Shown piece by piece: positions 10,801 to 19,298 of a DNA stretch of 64,000 nucleotides. Numbering within the stretch: the first letter of the stretch is position 1; every line of letters begins with the position of its first letter. Below the pieces are notes generated by a model. The model ran no database searches. It was not told where the DNA came from and saw only the letters and a list, made by a program, of their open reading frames with translations. Location: positions 6,262,001 through 6,326,000 of the forward strand of contig JARUPY010000607.1 in NCBI GenBank assembly GCA_029817715.1, given 5' to 3'. Source of the stretch: Melastoma dodecandrum. Its lineage: Eukaryota > Streptophyta > Magnoliopsida > Myrtales > Melastomataceae. Made by a program: the position numbers and the translations under genes.

Positions 10801-11517
10801 TAGAGCATCACCGTTATTATCAGCAACGTTGAGGTCTAGTGCATGATTCTGCACTCTATAAGCCATCTGGTAATGCATGGTTGCCTCAATGGAATTTTCA
10901 TCTTGTTCTGGTCCTGCAATCTGGACCTGTACTTGTAAGGCATTCAGTATGTTGGAATCCTGTAGAGACATACAGAAGTTGGGATAAAGTGTAACAAATA
11001 CTGTCCCAGCATTTAGTGTTGTTTCTACGGTGCCGATACAAGCATGCTGATACTCTCTGTATCTGACGTCCAAAAGAGCCATTCTTGCAGTGACTGGAAG
11101 ACCTTTCCTGCCATGGTAGGTTAATGCAAGTCTAATAGCTCCGAAATGGAGATGAGTATATCCTCTGTCAATCCATTGTTTAGGAAATTCAGCTGGCAGT
11201 TGTAGAGACACAAATTGTTCCTTATGTGTGGCCCAGATGGGGTGTTGGCTGAATTTGCTGGCCTGGACGTACTCGAGTACCTTAGATGAGGGATGTCTTA
11301 TTAACGTTCGGATACTCCTTATGGGGTTCAGGGAAGGTTTGGTGAAGGCGGCATACGGATTGAGGAGAGGAAGTTTTGTTTCCTCCCATTCTTCCTTATG
11401 GGCTATCTCATATAACCCACCAAGTTTGTCAGAAGTAGAGGTTCTTATACTAAGGCCTGAATCTAATGTGATGGGAGCATTCATCACGGTAGAGCTAGTA
11501 TGAGTAGTGTTATCCAT
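4867..11517 (-). CDS. Petuvirus-like polyprotein (MP-CP-PR-RT-RNase H), intact
   Basis: This single open frame encodes 2216 residues. In order: a 30K-type movement protein (about 40-270, with an ALLDVRY core near 147-153); an acidic Asp/Glu/Ser linker; a coiled coil (about 580-650); a capsid region with a Trp-rich segment (about 900-1100); a basic tract and CCHC knuckle (about 1158-1171); an aspartic protease with DTGA (about 1307); reverse transcriptase with YIDD (about 1616); and RNase H (TDAS near 1762). A C-terminal extension of roughly 330 residues ends in a Ser/Pro-rich stretch and a basic KRPRE tail. No stop, frameshift or missing catalytic motif is visible. The start is the first ATG after the primer site, in CCACCATGG context. 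Such intactness suggests recent insertion or purifying selection; activity is not shown. Confidence 0.95.
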   Translation of the reverse strand: MDNTTHTSSTVMNAPITLDSGLSIRTSTSDKLGGLYEIAHKEEWEETKLPLLNPYAAFTKPSLNPIRSIRTLIRHPSSKVLEYVQASKFSQHPIWATHKEQFVSLQLPAEFPKQWIDRGYTHLHFGAIRLALTYHGRKGLPVTARMALLDVRYREYQHACIGTVETTLNAGTVFVTLYPNFCMSLQDSNILNALQVQVQIAGPEQDENSIEATMHYQMAYRVQNHALDLNVADNNGDALLIRSDYHNSQAPTCLYVPRQISRNDLLKLLPERWITNYEKTQQKIKPIQSSEPKFIKEKDGTVIIKFDRSHEKDAPTPSIFPTMFMMQPLPQQKKPDPLNRIIHSFDEQGQETYHFRDPATDHCYWDICSSNICGCKDDHLSSDDEDTRRKKKSGQRKLPDSDSESDNDQDEKPPKDDEADAAPQIKTDYGAWQFLIDQAPRLRPKKRPSKVLPCYKNIIKWQKKNPSSQVILREITPTSCAQEAAKPTPIPPEIMMIGRPGELNFPTLNEQTIDGIKYCSKIPIPTGVDAQGNPLKNSIAENVLNWQSQNALAQKSGLNTICRKIDTVQELLTGTEARLSAKIDAHQDKNQAMLQSLHKRLENFEKGRYPSYFRTDPDEEIAKLKRQIKILEDKQVDLNKQPDPVSLLSFGRPQVIPQSYGLSLNPISKPFDILDFGNRTASFMQISSNAPPLYGQAGKKDPAEIREVIREQQKSSRRRNEIREGKRKAERHQTPSPETQSSPSPQTQQLMIRGHQDPLDCPTRKWVTTTTLQSSPSLSDNTSDGYYDNHDPIGSYFSQCPPFMPSQIQMADRYEESNTFESSSEETTSSSEESTSTDKTDQVSDVTSETSSLVLPHLFMADRDETENSTYRQEEVQSDESMEETPPRRTEGNTKFTFDDIPRTQWPQRIQDFLAWCIHKRVTVYNTSDILTDLTSNFHGTLQTWWNLFSEQDQIQMVNMTLPNFMNNLHLHLIGNPNDLLEEKRTEFFQRRCCSYKVKDLDKHFQRMLHLFLHLGGDNTYKPVFLSSIEPPISAMVEKSLISKNVRIAQLTVGQIQQEIISGVNELCQRKEIIQGFLNQDKRLDQVCRAKKNRYKIKCTTKDLCSCAPGTKPYKTRYGKKDSSKRKKSHRKSRRFPKKWKRFLRFKRKVGPQRKSAKCFICNKPDHFAKNCPRRGKGLMAQIEECTQTSLRNDDLESLFSLEEFPTKKTVFCLEGEFSETDAEEGIYTIRVHPEGQNFPIIPIRQVPSEESNNGTIIVTGDSDEEETHKRDSHKELPLIAASQMAPHIKVQVYFSKYHRPVTAIAFIDTGAAESMINPVLVPQQFLVPYMKKFVAASSDVFHTTHRTKDLKIKLFHNCIIKSSLYVTDLPGRDIVLGWNILHKLPELMILSTGLKYHGNFKPYTSLTRMFSIEPAERMKQLFSSSFAESHDEFLQKCPHPLWKNSKFFVRLPFKQNEDINPTKASHSGMNPDDTKAAKKECASLLQQGLIEPTDSQWACEAFYVNKRSEQIRGKRRLVINYQPLNQFLQDDKFPVPRRTVLFSSLAKAKIFSKFDLKSGFWQLGIHPDDKWKTGFCIPDGHYQWTVLPFGLKIAPSLFQKAMIKIFEPILDSALIYIDDILLFSPDRPSHEKLLEKFAGLVQEHGIMLSEKKMRLFEHSVEFLGMRLSNGQYYPGPHIAQELLKFPDLNLTKKQVQQFLGIVNYLRDFVPNISRYTRPLEAQLKKDSSPWGPAQTEAVKYLKTHLQILPPLQIPSDGVRILQTDASDQFWAAILLEEKDGKRQVCAYKSGRFNTAEQHYHSTMKEILAVKYGIKKFEFHLIGHHFIVESDMSSFPSMIKFTQKKIPNAQLLRLSEWFSQYTFTAKHIKGKTNVVADFLSRPFDITNPSLQEVPSLQAMIRTYVPKPLDMRRILPPEIIHYDNKEHVEEILANAGLMVKRYLERIFSKYGRMMFPEQGLHPCYPFLSTIPIEPMSIFPEELKWLLWYLLHKYIMALEFPTEELLTYLGQLGDLYTFSPHRRPQSHLAEVLAWFAPLTQWKIWIEAHQDKYFKFGDITPYSVYLFRRYWYFDSRLQAMASINTVDEFASLPFSLVHEAPLHSDREMAITDNEFLKIRLCKENGVPYLDPEVVLQHQIQFTDPNHVHMLQCALHQHEHQDDGIYWEDIAQDFLDKVDLGPSSSDPSGPNPESSSAGPSSTQKRSPAHSPDNRGKRPRE

Positions 11518-11595
11518 GGTGGTGTGGGCAAGGTGCTTCTCCAGGTAGGGTTCCTAGTCTAGATCTCTCACTCCCCTCGAAGAAAAGAAAGGAAA

Positions 11596-11608
11596 GGCTC
11601 TGATACCA
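11596..11608 (-). other. tRNA-Met primer-binding site, minus copy (5' side)
   Basis: The reverse complement reads TGGTATCAGAGCC, 79 bp upstream of the ATG at 11517. With the copy at 3431-3443 it defines the 8165-bp genome unit. Confidence 0.9.
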
Positions 11609-11674
11609 ATACTACGACTGTCACGAAACAACTTAAGAAAGGATAACTAAAACCATAAAAGCAGAGCTGACATC

Positions 11675-11716
11675 TATATATATATATATATTATATATAT
11701 AGAGAGAGAGAGAGAG
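11675..11716. repeat. (TA)n followed by (GA)n microsatellite at viral edge
   Basis: Twenty-six bases of TA repeat (one imperfection) directly abut the last viral base, followed by eight GA/AG units. TA-rich dinucleotide tracts are described at endogenous caulimovirid integration edges. Confidence 0.9.
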
Positions 11717-12394
11717 CACATTTCACCCATCACACTTAAGTCCAAAGTACAGCTTAGAGCAAGGGAAATGATAGGATGTCTGGTACATTTGATACCTACG
11801 GAGCCGGGTGTCATCGAGAATTAAGTCGGCAAGGAGATCGAGAGATGTCATCGCGTACATGGAATCTGCATCAAGGAATGACGTTCAAGGAGAGTCTTGG
11901 AGGTTTTGCATCATTTCTGTTCTGCTCGAAGGCATACACGTCTTGATGGTTGCTCAAATCTGAGGAACCTAATTGCGTAATTTCACCGAGTATGTCCTTT
12001 ACACTTTATAACGTGAGATTATTATATAAATATTTGCTTATAAATGAGGCTTTCGCTTTTATGTTTTAAGTATAAAGAAATGGGAGGATAGAAAATAACT
12101 GGTTTGGAATAATTTCAAAGTGTTTTGTATTGGAAAACCAATTCTCTAAAAAACAAGTTAGTTAAAATATACTTTTATCATCTTAATTATAGGTCAACTT
12201 TTTATTTTATGTCAACTTAGTTTGTTATATAATTTTGATACCGATTACTACTTTACCATATCTCGTGGCCAACGATGAACAAAGTTAAGCAACGATCCTA
12301 CTAGGCGCTAATCGTCGTTGGCTTGATTCCTTGTGTTGTCTGAATGTGACACTACATGGCTCCAACATGAATTAGTCCTGTAGCCGTGATATTT
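11717..12394. other. AT-rich intergenic DNA with a decayed MULE-type end
   Basis: No gene is seen. Around 12,190-12,240 a stretch (AGGTCAACTTTTTATTTTATG, then AACTTAGTTTGTTATATAAT) matches the inner part of the terminal repeat of the 587-bp MITE at 33,962-34,548, so it is probably a decayed fragment of that family. A short GC-richer patch near 12,260-12,340 is unassigned. Confidence 0.4.
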
Positions 12395-13275
12395 ATTGAT
12401 CTTAATTTTGATGATGACATGTCCGTGAAAAATGTGTTGTTGTACCGCTTAAGAAGTGTGTTGCTACTCTAAGTAAAAGTGTACTGCATTACTGCGCTAC
12501 AATTATTCAAACGTGAGAAAATTATTATTTCAGCTTAATTGTTGTGATTTTATCATATTTATATTATTAAATTATAATAATCAGATACAAATCAAATTAT
12601 TCATTCCCTATTAAATCTGGTAATCATGATACAAATCAAATTATTCATTCCCTATTAAAACTAGACGACATTCACCCACTCGATAACGAATTTGTGTGGT
12701 CCGTGTGGTTGTCCAAAGCCTATGTGAAGCGTTGAGGAGTTATCTGAGTTGTGTGATCAACAAGAGCGGAAGGTGCTAAGTGATCGCCTGGTTCTTACCT
12801 TCCGCAACTGCGTGCGGGAGTGCCAAGGGTTCTGTGATAACTTGATCATCGTGAGAGGGACTGTGTGTCCTCAATGGGTTCAACGAGCGGCTGGTGAATC
12901 GTCTGAGGGAAGCTAATTGAATACCTGTGCTGGTCACAATAACTTGTTGCTAACCCATCAGCAAGAAACCCTTCTTGTTGTGTCTTTTTGCAGGGAAGTC
13001 TCGAACCGACGGAGTTTGAGCAGTTAGACACGCACTTGAGAGTGTGCGCCAGAAGTCTCGTACCTATAGAGTAGAGCATGAGTTGGGAATGTCACCGAAG
13101 TGAAAAGAGTTCCTCCCGAGCACAGGGGTACTATACAGAAGTACCGATCTCCTGATATAGAGGGACAGTAGAGCAGGTTGCGTGGGAGCTGCGGGAGCTG
13201 AAAATTCCACTAGGCACTAGGTGTGTAGTGCAGTTAGTCACAATTGTTGTAACACCATATAAATACGTGACAATG
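12395..13275 (+). repeat. Copia LTR-like copy 1
   Basis: This segment and 17,940-18,915 are diverged direct copies. Both open with a TTAATTTTGATGATGA-type start followed by AAGAAGTGTGTTG-like text. Both share a long 3' half with the blocks CAACGAGCGGCTGG and CCAGAAGTCTCGTACCT, and both finish near a GGCACTAG(G/A)TGTG block. TTTTGATGATGA starts are common in plant Copia (Sirevirus-like) LTRs. A 32-bp tandem duplication (GATACAAATCAAATTATTCA...) sits at about 12,582-12,660. Boundaries are approximate and the element is heavily mutated. Confidence 0.55.
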
Positions 13276-13283
13276 TGCAAAGT

Positions 13284-13409
13284 GGCAACGTTGATATTCA
13301 CTATATAAATACTGAGCAACCGCTTGCTGATATATTCACCAAATCACTCGATAAAGAGATGTTTATTTATTTACGAAGTGAGTTAGGAATTTGCAATCCT
13401 AACACCTAG
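13284..13409 (+). pseudogene. Copia RNase H C-terminal tail (relic)
   Basis: Forty-one sense codons end in TAG and include the diagnostic LADIFTK and LRSELGI motifs of the Ty1/copia polyprotein C-terminus. Everything upstream (gag, integrase, RT) is missing, because an LTR-like copy ends just before it. This is either an internal deletion of one element or a solo LTR inserted into another. Confidence 0.75.
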
Positions 13410-13653
13410 CATGAAAATTAAGCATGCGTTTTTTTCTCCATGTAGATAATAATATATTGCCAAAAATGGTATTAAAATTTTTATTCCATCCTAAAAACTC
13501 ATGTTCTCCACTTTCCAAATTTCAAAATTAACTTCCAAAGTTTAAAACCTCTTTACACTTCTTTTGCCGACATTTTTCACAAACCGAAACATCTCCTTCT
13601 TCTTACCCATTTTCTCTCAAAACCCTGAAAATCTCAACTTTCGATCATCACCC

Positions 13654-14757
13654 ATGGCATCAAAATCGACGATGTCTGCTTAAGATAGGCAACTCCCAAT
13701 AAACGGTCCAAATCTGTGGACACTCCTTCAAAGGTTTCTCTTTTTGAGGAATAACCCCCTGCTTCTGAAGGGGAGACACCCGCACAATCTATGGTTGCTT
13801 CGGTGAAGAATGAGAATGGTATCGCTGGAAAGGCCAAGACAGCTTCTGTCAAAGCCTCAAAGGGGTCTTCCATCGATGTCGCGGTTGCTGACTCGAGCAC
13901 CACCACTAAAATCGCCTCGGCCAAAGCAATTGATGCTGAGCATGTAAAGGCTGGAAAAACAAGGGCTGAAGAGACTCTCTTAGATGTTGTCAAATCTAAG
14001 GACTCTATGAAAGAGACTTAGGAATCCCCTGAAAAGGAGAATTCTTCACCCACAAGAGATGTGGCTGCTCCTGAGGATCACCATACTTCGGGTGATAAGA
14101 ATTTCTCTCAAGATGAGGAGACAAACCTGCCTGAGGAGAAGGACCTCACTGAGGATAATGTTGGGGATGAGATTGAAGTCACTGATGTCCATCTCACATA
14201 GAAACCTCGTTCTCATGTCACTGATGTTGGTTCACGCATCTGAGGAAAGTGTTCCTTGCCAGGTACTCCAAAATCTATCCCCTTTGGAACTAAAAAGCAA
14301 AAGCTTGCTAGAGATTCTAATGTCTCTATGCATGAGGTTAATCAATATGTGTCTATGGTTGAGATAAATCGCATTCTTGCTTATGGTTCAATGCCTCATA
14401 GAAATATGAACGCCAGGAATGTCACTACCTATAAAAAGGGTAGACTGACTGATTTACTGCAAATCTGATCACCTTTATTGACATGTTTGAGCTGCTTAGC
14501 TGGAAAACCTTTTGTGTGCTTGATGAGACAGGGTCAATCTCCAAGGCCAAACAATTCTATGCAAATTTAACTTTTTACAAGGACTCGAACATCAAGTTCA
14601 TCAGGGCTGTCATTGATGAGAATGTCTTTGTCTTCTCTGTTTTATTATAAATGTGCAGCTAAGTATATTATAAATGATTGCAAAGTAGTGCGGGATTTGG
14701 CAGAGAGCTCCCTCCATCAATTATCCTTCAGCCTTGTCCAGTGTCCAGGTAAATTTA
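13654..14757 (+). pseudogene. Decayed ORF after Copia pol (possible Sirevirus env-like / plant transposon protein)
   Basis: An ATG at 13,654 follows the Copia stop by about 240 bp. The frame carries several stops (about 13,681, 14,019, 14,199 and 14,241) and some shifts. Readable parts are a Lys/Ala/Ser-rich charged region, then segments with VEINRILAYGS-like and LLSWKTFCVL...QFYANLTF-like text that I associate with proteins labelled putative plant transposon protein. Position after pol fits the third ORF of Sirevirus-type Copia elements; that assignment is inference. Confidence 0.45.
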
Positions 14758-15129
14758 TAGTTTGAGTGGGAATTGTATGCTTTTTTCCATTTCTCCCATT
14801 TTGGTTTGATTTTTTTATATTACACAGTTGAAAAAGATATTTAATACTTTGATTACAATAGTCTCGTAGGGCTAATTTATCTGAAATGAGGTGTAAGAAG
14901 ATCGAAATACACTTTTATCCAACTAATATGCACTATTAATTTGTTACTCCAACCTGATAATTTAACTATTCGGTGGTTTCTTTCTTATTATTAAGAAAAA
15001 GGCATGAATAGCTACGAATAGCCAATTTAAAGTTGTTTGCTACTTGGGACATAAATGCTACTGTGATAAATAGATATATATGTCAGCATTCATCTTAGCT
15101 ACATAAAACAAAAATCATCTGAATGTTAA
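14758..15129. other. AT-rich spacer, no gene seen
   Basis: This is AT-rich DNA between the Copia-associated relic and the Athila-like LTR. I see no conserved coding or repeat structure. Confidence 0.5.
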
Positions 15130-16715
15130 AGAGATTATATTAAAGGGGCACAGGAAAAAAATGTTATGAGAAGTGAAAACCTGGCTAGAGGTCAAGCCCA
15201 TACAAATAGGCAACCGAAAGCACAGTGGAGAACAAGCACCTTTGGGGAGCGAGTCGTAGCCCGACAATAGGCGAGCAAGTGATGATAGCGAGCAAGCAAC
15301 GTGTTTTGTCGAGTGCAAGTCAAGAGGCGAGCGAAGATGACGAGCGAGCAAGGGGGATGGAGCACGATCGAGTAACTCGGGAACGAGCAAGGGGGATGGA
15401 GCACGATCGAGTAACTCGGGAACGAGCACCCATGACAGGAAGACGTGAAACCTACGGACACCCACATCTCATCTCCATCCGCAAGTAAAGGGAGTTCGCT
15501 CCTTGATCAGACACAATACTCAACGGTTATGGCAAGATCCAATCCCACGACCCGACAAACCTCTGCAGGTTTCCTCAAAGAGTGACAATTTTAGCCAATA
15601 GTTTAGCATAAATAAGACTCTTGTTTTCTTTAGTAGAGAAAAGAGTCATTTTTTAAAAGTTTTTAGGACTTAAATTATCCTAAATCTTTGAATCTTTGAT
15701 ATTTATCTCCTACTTTTTGTAACCACTCTCGTTTCTTTTACTTGAACTCAAACGATTTACGTGATCAACACTAAAAGGATTTGTCAGTATAATTCTCGTC
15801 TCCGCAGAACGACTATTGCTTGCTCTTACTTTAGTGAAGATCAAATTAGAATTTATTTTTTTTTATGTTTATGACACACGATAATTTTTCTAATATTCTC
15901 TAGGGTTATTTTTAGGACATATAAATATACTTCCACGATTCCTAAGAAAAGAGGGGATTGCACCTATGAGGTGGTGGGTTACAAGGAGTCGACAAGACAA
16001 TCCCAGTGACGTTCACTTTTTTTAGTTTTCCTTTACCGTTTATGTTCGGCATCGAATCAATGTTTTTTTTTTCACATTAATTATTGTCTTTCTAGCCCTA
16101 CGACAGTTCAATGTAGTGCGTGAACCTTCTTTCTTAATGCGACAAAATCTTTATAATTGTTTATCTAGTTCTATTCTGAATACGTATTAATTAACAGGCC
16201 ACCAATTAGCATAAATCTAATATCTAGGGAGATTCGAGAGGGTTGTCTAGGTTAGATCTCAAATTGAATAACCTAAGTAGTCTATGTATTGGGAAAACGA
16301 AAAAATTGTGTGAATTGGAATAACTTAGGTAATCAAGATTGTATCATAATGGGTTACCACTAGTTTTTTGCATAGGAATAGAGTAAAGAATTTGATGTTT
16401 GGTAATATGTCTTTGTACGTTCAAGAAAAATATGTGGAGATATTTGAATCCTATTTTAGTAATTAATAATTAGATAACATTAGAAAGGGGGAATCGAATA
16501 TAGAGAACGCGAGAAAGTTGGATGTCCTAGATCTTTAAATCATTTATTTTTGCTCTGTTACAATTCTTTTTGTTATTGCTTTAATTCAATCACTCTCGTA
16601 TCTTTATACTTGACCTTAAAAGGATTTTGTCGGTACAATTCTGTGTGAAGACAACCCTTGCTTTCCCTTGGTACTTTAGACAATGTTAAAATAATATTTT
16701 ATTTTCGTTGCATTG
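15130..16715 (+). repeat. Athila-type LTR, 5' copy (approximate bounds)
   Basis: About 450 bp from 15,170 is a diverged direct copy of 21,170-21,620, with shared blocks such as GGCGAGCAAGTGATGA, GACGAGCGAGCAAGGGGGAT and GACAATTTTAGCC. A 39-bp unit is tandemly duplicated at 15,343-15,421. A later segment (about 15,700-15,850) is repeated at about 16,570-16,700. A decayed Athila primer-site block follows at about 16,715, which sets the 3' limit and gives an LTR of about 1.6 kb, in the Athila range. The 5' edge is uncertain. Confidence 0.6.
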
Positions 16716-16746
16716 ACGACGCTTTTTTTGGTGTCATTATCGGAGA
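16716..16746 (+). other. Decayed Athila primer-binding region
   Basis: The stretch TTTTTTTGGTGTCATTATCG followed by GAGACTTG looks like a mutated form of the TTTGGCGCCGTTGCCGGGGA primer block that follows Athila LTRs (from memory of the family). The substitutions are mostly transitions. Confidence 0.5.
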
Positions 16747-16932
16747 CTTGTTTTCTGACCAAATTACTTTTACCTTGAGATCAGCAATTAATCGACGCTT
16801 AAGTTTTACTTTCCATTTTATTTTAGTTGCATGCGACGGAACCGGTGCATAGAGTTGATTCATTCTAATCTTGAAATTGAGAGGGCATTCCATAGGTAGT
16901 TTCGACAAAGGTCAAGAGTACAACTAGGCAGC

Positions 16933-17760
16933 TATGACTGATGGTAATAAGGGGGGGACAACCTTGTCCCCATAAATGCTAATGGAGGAGCATTGAATTT
17001 GGACAATAAACCAATTGTGGAGTTTACATAAGAAAAGACCTCATATTCGCTAATCTTGTATTACACCACCAGCTATTCAAGCTCAATATTACGAGATCAA
17101 GACTCCATATGATCAAGAACTCAATGCAATTTAGAGGAACGTTGATGGAGGACTTGCACAAACATTTAAGCAAATTCTTGACTGTTTTTTGTGATACATT
17201 CAAGCATAATAAGGTTTCACAAAATAATGTAGGGTTAAAGTTGTTCCCATTTTTGCCGAAGGACATAGTGTGGAGGTAGTTTAACTCATTCCTAGTGAAT
17301 TCTATCACCGCATGTGTGCATATGGAGGATGTTTTTCTAGACCAATATTTCCCTCCATCGAGAATATCACAAATGAGGAATGACATTATGGCGTTCCGAC
17401 GGCATGACATGAAATCATGTGGAACCTGGAGACTGTTTTAAGAACATGTTGATCCAGTACCCCTATCACGACATTCCAAGATGAAGACAGTTGGAGGCAT
17501 TTTACAACAAGTTAACAGAATCCTCATGCAAAGATTTGAATGTGCAATCTAATGGATCATTCTTGAAAAATCGTACATTGAACGTTTAGAGCACCTGGAA
17601 TTGATGAGAAAGACATTTATGCCAACTCCGTTCTTGGTTTGGATGAGTAAATGGTAAACACCTACAGTACATCAGCAAGATGCTCTAACATCAATTCAGG
17701 CATAATTAACAGGCCTTACTAAGAAGCTCGAGAAGAATGAAGCTGCAATAGACAGAGTGG
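16933..17760 (+). pseudogene. Athila/Ty3-gypsy gag relic
   Basis: Stops interrupt the frame, but the core gag signature is readable near 17,240-17,410: a LKLFPFLPKD-like piece, then FLDQYFPPS, then MRNDIMAFR. These match the retrotransposon gag domain of Athila elements. An ATG-ACT-GAT start near 16,933 fits the usual gag start. Nothing here can be translated as a whole. Confidence 0.7.
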
Positions 17761-17761
17761 A

Positions 17762-18915
17762 GTGTCTGTTAATCTTGGTTTTGATGATGAGCCTGAGAAG
17801 CGTGTTGCTAATGTCCTGCATTTTATTATTGTAATATTATGCTTATCTTTGTTGGTGGGCTTAAGAAGTGCTTATTCTCAAGGGGAGATTATCTCCCTAC
17901 AAGGATTTGTTTTGTCATCATCATAAATGGGGAGAACGTTAACCTTAATTTTGATGATGAGCTTGAGAAGCGTGTTGCTAATGTCAAGTAATTTATTATT
18001 GTAATATTGTGCTTGTCTTTGATGATGAGCTTAAGAAGTATGTTGTTGATCTACAGTAAGATGTTATTGTATTACTACGCTTAACCTTTGCAAATATTGA
18101 AATATATTTTGAATTAAAGATATTGAATTCAAACATCGAAGCATTTAAATTGATTGAACCAATTTTGGACTTGCCAAAAATTTTGATTAGGAGCTATTTG
18201 CTTAGATGAATCTAGTTAGCTGTTATTTCAATCTTAAGCACGGCGATAATTGAGAAGATGTCGTCTCATATGAATTTGATCCATTGTGATTCAATACTTT
18301 AGGAAACAAGTCAATCTGGTGTCCCAATGAACATGGACAACTCCCATGATGATTTTTCCCATATGATGAAGCTCACATATTAGAGGTATTTGTGTGAATT
18401 GTGTGTTTGTGCGGTTTGTGTGGTTGGGTGAGGAACAAAAAGTGCTATGTGATCGCTTGGTTCCTACCTCTCACAACTGCATGTGAGAATGCAGGGGTTG
18501 TATGCTACCTTAGTCGTCTTGAGAGGGATTATTTGTACCATATGCATTCAACGAGCGGCTGGCGAATTGTCTTCGAAAGCTAAGTGACTACGGTACATAT
18601 TACAGCAACCAGTTGTTAATCCATCACCATGAAGTTGTTCATGTTGTGCTTTTCGCATAAAGCCACGAACCGACAGAGATTGTGCAATTAGACATGTACT
18701 TACGGGTGCGTGCCAGAAGTCTCGTACCTGCAGGATAGAGAAGAAACTGGGAACACCGTCTGAGTGAAAAGAATTCATCCTGAGCATAGGGGTGTTGTGC
18801 ATAAGTCTTGACCTCCTCGATGGACATTAAAGCGCGTTGTGTGGGAGCCAACGGAGTTGAAAATTCCACCATAGGCACTAGATGTGCAGTGTAGTGAGTT
18901 GCATTTGTGGTAATC
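17762..18915 (+). repeat. Copia LTR-like copy 2, with a partial LTR start and polypurine-like tract
   Basis: A partial LTR start lies at 17,762 (TGTTAATCTTGGTTTTGATG). A purine-rich block with CAAGGGGAGATTATCTCCCT and GGGGAGAACG follows. A longer LTR-like copy starts at 17,940 and matches 12,395-13,275 through about 18,915. The piece separates gag and pol relics of the Athila element, so it most likely inserted into it. Both copies are strongly diverged. Confidence 0.55.
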
Positions 18916-19298
18916 GTGCACGTCTAAACTGTGTACAGGATGAATACCCTGACTTCGTTATGTGTGAAGCGAGTTTTACTCTATGAGGAATCATCCCCCT
19001 TTCTTCTTTTCTTTTGTCTATTCTAAGTGACTCTTCGTGGTTGTCTCTACTATGTTTATAGACAGGCTTATACTAAGAAGAGACAAGTGTTGTGTGAAAG
19101 TCCTCTGCTGATATTGAACAAAAAAAACAAGTTGCTCTTTTGAGAGATGTTCGGTTGCTATTGGGAAATTATTTACCTGTGAAGATTTATATTATACTAT
19201 TACTTAGTTCTATTAAAGCCGAACTACTATAAAAATTATTGTGTTTCATTATGATCACTCTCATATCCTGACAAACCTCTATTCGATCAAAATCATAA

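Larger units (their letters stand above)
3349..11674 (-). mobile_element. Endogenous pararetrovirus, slightly more than one genome unit (Petuvirus-like)
   Basis: Two copies of the primer-binding site on the minus strand (3431-3443 and 11596-11608) are 8165 bp apart, which defines one circular-genome unit. Viral homology runs on past both sites, giving a terminally redundant insert. Gene content is one large polyprotein plus a leader ORF. From established knowledge, Petunia vein clearing virus has about 7.2 kb and a single polyprotein of similar length; here the excess lies mainly in the 1.5-kb intergenic region. The element ends at 11674, where sequence shared with the right arm (GCTGACATCT) gives way to a TA repeat. 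Other Caulimoviridae genera with one fused ORF cannot be excluded without a tree. Confidence 0.9.

Noticed and set aside
12260..12345. Possible structured RNA gene in a GC-richer patch
   Set aside because: No tRNA cloverleaf, 5S or snRNA signature could be recognised by eye.
13634..13993. Minus-strand frame of 119 codons
   Set aside because: It is antisense to the Lys/Ala/Ser-rich retroelement relic; composition, not coding constraint, explains it.
15115..15488. Open frames of 90-116 codons on both strands
   Set aside because: They fall in the Athila LTR, and the 39-bp tandem unit keeps frames open by chance (39 is a multiple of three).
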